A stretch of DNA of 24,462 bases, from IMG/VR virus record IMGVR_UViG_3300011129_000069, positions 1-24,462 of that record. One strand, written 5' to 3'. Within the stretch, counting starts at the first letter, position 1, and each line of letters begins with the position of its first letter. The notes under the pieces were generated by a model. That model searched no databases, was not told the origin of the DNA, and saw nothing but the letters and a program-made list of their open reading frames with translations. Of the stretch, positions 22,212-24,462 are shown piece after piece. A program made the translations under genes and the position numbers. Source of the stretch: a virus.

Positions 22212-22465
22212 TAGAATGGCACATCGTCTTCAAAGTCGTCACTTCCCGCTGGCTCAGCAGCTTTAGGCGCATCCTTCTTCCAAGAATCCTTCTCTTGGAT
22301 AGACATACTCATAAAACTCTTGCCTGCTTGGGACTTCTTAATCCAGGCAGATACCTCAAAGTCCTTACCGCCAACATTCAGTGGTCCCCGGTAGTCAGGC
22401 TGATTGCCTTGCTTACCATCGTTCTTAAACAATGCACCAGAATTGGTGTTATCATAATCGCTCAT
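22211..22465 (-). CDS. SSB-like protein with acidic C-terminal tail
   Basis: This gene encodes 84 residues. The sequence NSGALFKNDGKQGNQPDYRG followed by PLNVGGKDFEVSAWIKKSQAG resembles small phage OB-like proteins of the DUF736 type. The last residues DDFEDDVPF match the acidic tail by which bacterial and phage SSBs contact partner proteins. GGGAG seven bases before the ATG is a good ribosome site. It starts one base after the ERF stop. It probably binds single-stranded DNA beside the ERF annealase, but length and fold leave this as a likely, not certain, call. Confidence 0.65.
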   Translation of the reverse strand: MSDYDNTNSGALFKNDGKQGNQPDYRGPLNVGGKDFEVSAWIKKSQAGKSFMSMSIQEKDSWKKDAPKAAEPAGSDDFEDDVPF

Positions 22466-22466
22466 T

Positions 22467-23114
22467 TTATGCTCCCTTCAGTAGTCTACGTTCTTCAGTT
22501 GTAAACGGTGCAGAAGATACCTTGGTAGGTGCCTTCCACATCGCTCGTTGATCGTCTTCTTCAATCTCACCAAATGCTTCTTTAGCGAATTGTACATTCT
22601 GTTCACTAGGATCGGCTAGTAAGTCTTTAACAGCGTCTACAGACTCCTGGTTGCGCTTAACGGCCTGTAAGCATAGATCCCATTCACTTGGTCCTTCTAC
22701 AAGCTCAAGTGACTTTCCCCGCATCATCGCAGCCTCTGCATCATCGTCAGCAGTAGGTATACCAGCCATAGCCTGTAACGCATAACGTCTAGCGTAGGTT
22801 ATCGCACTACCGCCGGCTTGTGGGTCAGACTTGGTTATGGGTAAGTAGAACTCTGACTCAATGAACTGACCAGAGGTATGCATGAGGATTGTCTTAACAC
22901 CGATACCTTTGCCACCATCAGAGGTAGTAGGTAGCTGCACATAAGACAAACCGTTCTTATTGAACGGCTCTTTGATAGCTTTGATTACGCTAGTAAGATC
23001 AGCGTAGGATGATTTAAAGAATGGATTCTTAGCGTCTTTGACAGCGCCTCCCATCTCATTCTGGGCCTTACATAGAGCTGTTGCCAGCTCGTTTAGGTTT
23101 TCTGACTTATTCAT
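22467..23114 (-). CDS. erf: ERF-family single-strand annealing protein
   Basis: This 215-residue recombinase should anneal complementary single strands during phage recombination or genome circularisation. The ERF signature is clear: KNPFFKSSYADLTSVIKAI (residues 29-47), a central VKTILMHTSGQFIESEFYLP, then DPQAGGSAITYARRYALQAM (98-116) and an acidic DDDAE segment. I start at the ATG at 23114, which has the strong GAGGAGG site. A longer reading from 23150 runs into the upstream small gene and lacks such a site. The C-terminal third is helical and basic at the end. The SSB-like and NinG genes follow. Confidence 0.9.
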   Translation of the reverse strand: MNKSENLNELATALCKAQNEMGGAVKDAKNPFFKSSYADLTSVIKAIKEPFNKNGLSYVQLPTTSDGGKGIGVKTILMHTSGQFIESEFYLPITKSDPQAGGSAITYARRYALQAMAGIPTADDDAEAAMMRGKSLELVEGPSEWDLCLQAVKRNQESVDAVKDLLADPSEQNVQFAKEAFGEIEEDDQRAMWKAPTKVSSAPFTTEERRLLKGA

Positions 23115-23238
23115 TTTCTTCCTCCTCGACTTCGGGTAAACATTCTTCACATACCCAAATTAAATTTTTAGTTGCAGTACAAGGTGACCAATCATCATCT
23201 TTAAAATCATTGCAGTTTTCACAAGTATAGATGGCCAT
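23107..23238 (-). CDS. 43-residue zinc-ribbon protein
   Basis: The sequence MAIYTCENCN, then SPCTATKNLIWVCEEC, has four Cys in pairs C6/C9 and C30/C33, plus C20. This is a typical small zinc ribbon. The last ten residues are mostly Glu (LPEVEEEENE). It overlaps the ERF start by eight bases and begins one base after the preceding stop, so it is probably coupled. The function is unknown. The acidic tail and zinc finger hint at a protein-binding accessory, perhaps of host transcription or restriction, but this is speculation. Confidence 0.6.
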   Translation of the reverse strand: MAIYTCENCNDFKDDDWSPCTATKNLIWVCEECLPEVEEEENE

Positions 23239-23239
23239 C

Positions 23240-23392
23240 TTAATTATCGCCCTCTTCCTCTTCTGCTTTAATCTTTTCTAAACGTATAGATGCTTCACCC
23301 AAGATCGGATAAATATCATAGTGCTTAATTAGCCATCCATGTGGGCATAAACTAATCCAATTAATAAAAGCTTTCTGTTCAGTGTTATCCAT
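23240..23392 (-). CDS. 50-residue protein of unknown function
   Basis: The product is MDNTEQKAFINWISLCPHGW, then LIKHYDIYPILGEASIRLEK, with an acidic tail AEEEEGDN. The GGAGAGGG site directly upstream supports the start. The first 40 residues look like a compact helical pair with several aromatic residues. No domain is recognised. It stands in an uninterrupted string of small genes between the acidic protein and ERF. Confidence 0.55.
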   Translation of the reverse strand: MDNTEQKAFINWISLCPHGWLIKHYDIYPILGEASIRLEKIKAEEEEGDN

Positions 23393-23401
23393 ATCCCTCT
23401 C

Positions 23402-23626
23402 CTAAAATGGTATGTTATCGTAATCAATAGAATCTTCTTCTAAATCATCGAACACTAGGTCAGCTAAATCTTCTAGCCAACCTAAGAACTCCATACGATT
23501 ATAGCCCATATTCTCGGCTGCACATCGTAATGTGGACAAAAGTTCATGTTCGATAGATGCTTCAGCATGATCTGCTGGGAATGTATCTGGTTCTTCGATA
23601 GGTACTAACTTTTTAATCTTGCTCAT
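23402..23626 (-). CDS. Small acidic protein of unknown function
   Basis: This gene encodes 74 residues, strongly acidic at the C-terminus (ADLVFDDLEEDSIDYDNIPF). The core HAEASIEHELLSTLRCAAEN is helical. GGAGG lies just upstream, and the start overlaps the methyltransferase stop in ATGA. Acidic small phage proteins can mimic DNA and inhibit host nucleases, but nothing in the sequence proves that here. The terminal DNIPF also resembles an SSB-type tail that recruits partners. Confidence 0.6.
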   Translation of the reverse strand: MSKIKKLVPIEEPDTFPADHAEASIEHELLSTLRCAAENMGYNRMEFLGWLEDLADLVFDDLEEDSIDYDNIPF

Positions 23627-24390
23627 AAACCCTCCAGTCTACTTGATAATACTTGCCACGCCTTCGCAGCAGTTTGTGGAACTACACCATTACCTAAAAG
23701 TCTAATCCTGTCAACCCTGTCGGCACACCCATCAACCACTCTACCCACTCCGGGTTCAGGTTGCCAGTTGGCTTGTTGGGGTCTTTGATCTTGGCACACA
23801 GATAACTCCGCTTCTCCATATGCACCTGGCTTTTGCTCCCCACTGGCCCGCAATCTTTGTACTCGCTGGCTCTCGGTGTCGGCCATGATATAGACTCGCT
23901 TTCTTTGGTGAGGAGCGCCGACTTCACGCGCTGAGAATATTCCCCACGTTGCTCCGTAACTATCTTCTTCCAAGTCGCTGATGACTGTGGAGAGTCCCAT
24001 CGAGATGTGTCCTTCGACATTTTCGAGGAAGACTCTAGAAGGCTGTATTGTGTAGATATGCTCTCGGATGTAGGGCCAGAGGTGTCTTGGGTCTTTTTCT
24101 CCAAGTCTCTTGCCCGCCGCTGAAAACGGCTGACAGGGATAGCCGCCAGTGATGATGTCAACTGCATCTCGAAATAACTCTGATGGGAAGGTTTTAAGAT
24201 CCGTGTAAATAGGTGCGGGATCCAACTGACCCTGTTCCATCTTTGAGACCAAGTTCGCAATGGCGAAGGCTTCGATCTCCACATAAGCGATGACTCGATG
24301 TCGGATTCCAGCAAGGTCAAGTCCTCTTTCGATTCCAGCGTAGCCACTACAAAAGCACAAGACAGTTGGTAGTTCTTCGGTATTATCCAC
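23623..24390 (-). CDS. C5 cytosine DNA methyltransferase
   Basis: This 255-residue enzyme would methylate cytosine C5 in a specific sequence, probably shielding phage DNA. The motifs are in order: I, LCFCSGYAGIERGL (residues 11-24), a variant of FxGxG for S-adenosylmethionine; IV, GGYPCQPFS with catalytic Cys86; VI, ENV at 123-125; VIII, QRKR at 162-165; and X, LGNGVVPQTAAKAW near 232-245. The region for target recognition (about 170-225) is short. The GTG at 24390 is preferred because GGAGG is seven bases upstream. It overlaps the acidic gene in ATGA and heads the visible part of the leftward module. Confidence 0.9.
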   Translation of the reverse strand: MDNTEELPTVLCFCSGYAGIERGLDLAGIRHRVIAYVEIEAFAIANLVSKMEQGQLDPAPIYTDLKTFPSELFRDAVDIITGGYPCQPFSAAGKRLGEKDPRHLWPYIREHIYTIQPSRVFLENVEGHISMGLSTVISDLEEDSYGATWGIFSAREVGAPHQRKRVYIMADTESQRVQRLRASGEQKPGAYGEAELSVCQDQRPQQANWQPEPGVGRVVDGCADRVDRIRLLGNGVVPQTAAKAWQVLSSRLEGL

Positions 24391-24391
24391 A

Positions 24392-24434
24392 TCACTCCCT
24401 CCAAGGATTGTTTAGTGGCTGGCTCGGTAAGCTT
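24392..24434 (-). CDS. Possible 3' end of an upstream leftward gene, truncated
   Basis: In one minus frame the last phage bases read SLPSQPLNNPWRE and stop at TGA (24392-24394), just before the methyltransferase GTG. The spacing would be natural for an upstream gene in the same operon. Only about 13 codons remain before the adapter begins, and another minus frame is also open, so the call is weak. Confidence 0.25.
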
Positions 24435-24462
24435 AGATCGGAAGCGCGTCGGGTAGGGGAAG
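24435..24462. other. Illumina sequencing-adapter remnant at the contig end
   Basis: These 28 bases match the start of the common Illumina TruSeq read-through adapter, beginning AGATCGGAAG, at 25 of 28 positions. The three mismatches (24445, 24452 and 24459) are all to G or C. A HindIII-like AAGCTT (24429-24434) directly precedes it. This segment is not phage DNA and should be trimmed. Confidence 0.85.

Noticed and set aside
23694-24404. A 236-codon open frame on the same strand as, and overlapping, the methyltransferase
   Set aside because: It has no recognisable domain, its composition is Ser/Arg/Trp-rich as expected of a shifted frame, and the overlapping frame contains all the methyltransferase motifs with a good ribosome site.
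1-24462. tRNA genes, CRISPR arrays, integrase or attachment sites
   Set aside because: No cloverleaf with a GTTCGAATC-type arm, no regularly spaced repeats, and no recombinase of the integrase type were found by eye. A tRNA search program would settle the first point.

Overview
The window is a fragment of a tailed double-stranded DNA phage with short-tail (podovirus-like) architecture. It probably came from an environmental or metagenomic assembly of a phage infecting a Gram-negative bacterium. The evidence is a headful-type terminase, a P22-like portal, an SU10-like (HK97-fold) capsid protein, a head-tail adaptor, a beta-helix tailspike, a nozzle-like protein, several Gly/Ala-rich ejection-type proteins and a 3-TM holin with a GH24 lysozyme. 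No integrase, repressor, tRNA or CRISPR array was seen. The DNA polymerase, primase, helicase and small terminase genes must lie outside the window. The last 28 bases (24435-24462) match an Illumina adapter at 25 of 28 positions, so the right edge is a contig end with library sequence attached. The left edge cuts the large terminase, so the ends do not form a visible circle.

Plus strand, 1-18618: a late morphogenesis and lysis module, tightly packed with many TAATG stop/start overlaps. The order is large terminase (partial), portal, two small nested genes, scaffold, major capsid, a strong cUUCGg terminator, four tiny Lys/Arg-rich proteins, a small conserved phage protein, head-tail adaptor, tailspike, nozzle/tail hub, a small fibre-like protein, a GNAT-like protein, five probable ejection or internal virion proteins, holin and endolysin. 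A second reading frame inside the holin gene encodes what looks like a complete lipoprotein (lipobox LSGC) and is a candidate outer-membrane spanin.

Minus strand, 24390-18593: a convergent recombination and accessory module. Read in its own direction it holds a C5 cytosine methyltransferase, an acidic protein, two very small proteins (one a Zn-ribbon), an ERF single-strand annealing protein, an SSB-like protein with an acidic DDVPF tail, a second Zn-ribbon protein, NinG/Rap, a 65-residue protein, two proteins with apparent signal peptides, a membrane-anchored coiled-coil protein, a 34-residue cationic amphipathic peptide and two small phage proteins. The last of these overlaps the endolysin 3' end tail to tail.

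The virion genes form one co-transcribed late unit. The ERF, SSB-like and NinG proteins form a recombination set. The strand carrying the recombination genes also carries an unexplained group of envelope-targeted products next to the lysis genes. The most unusual points are the embedded lipoprotein frame, the cationic peptide, the secreted-protein cluster and the run of four basic mini-proteins behind the capsid gene.
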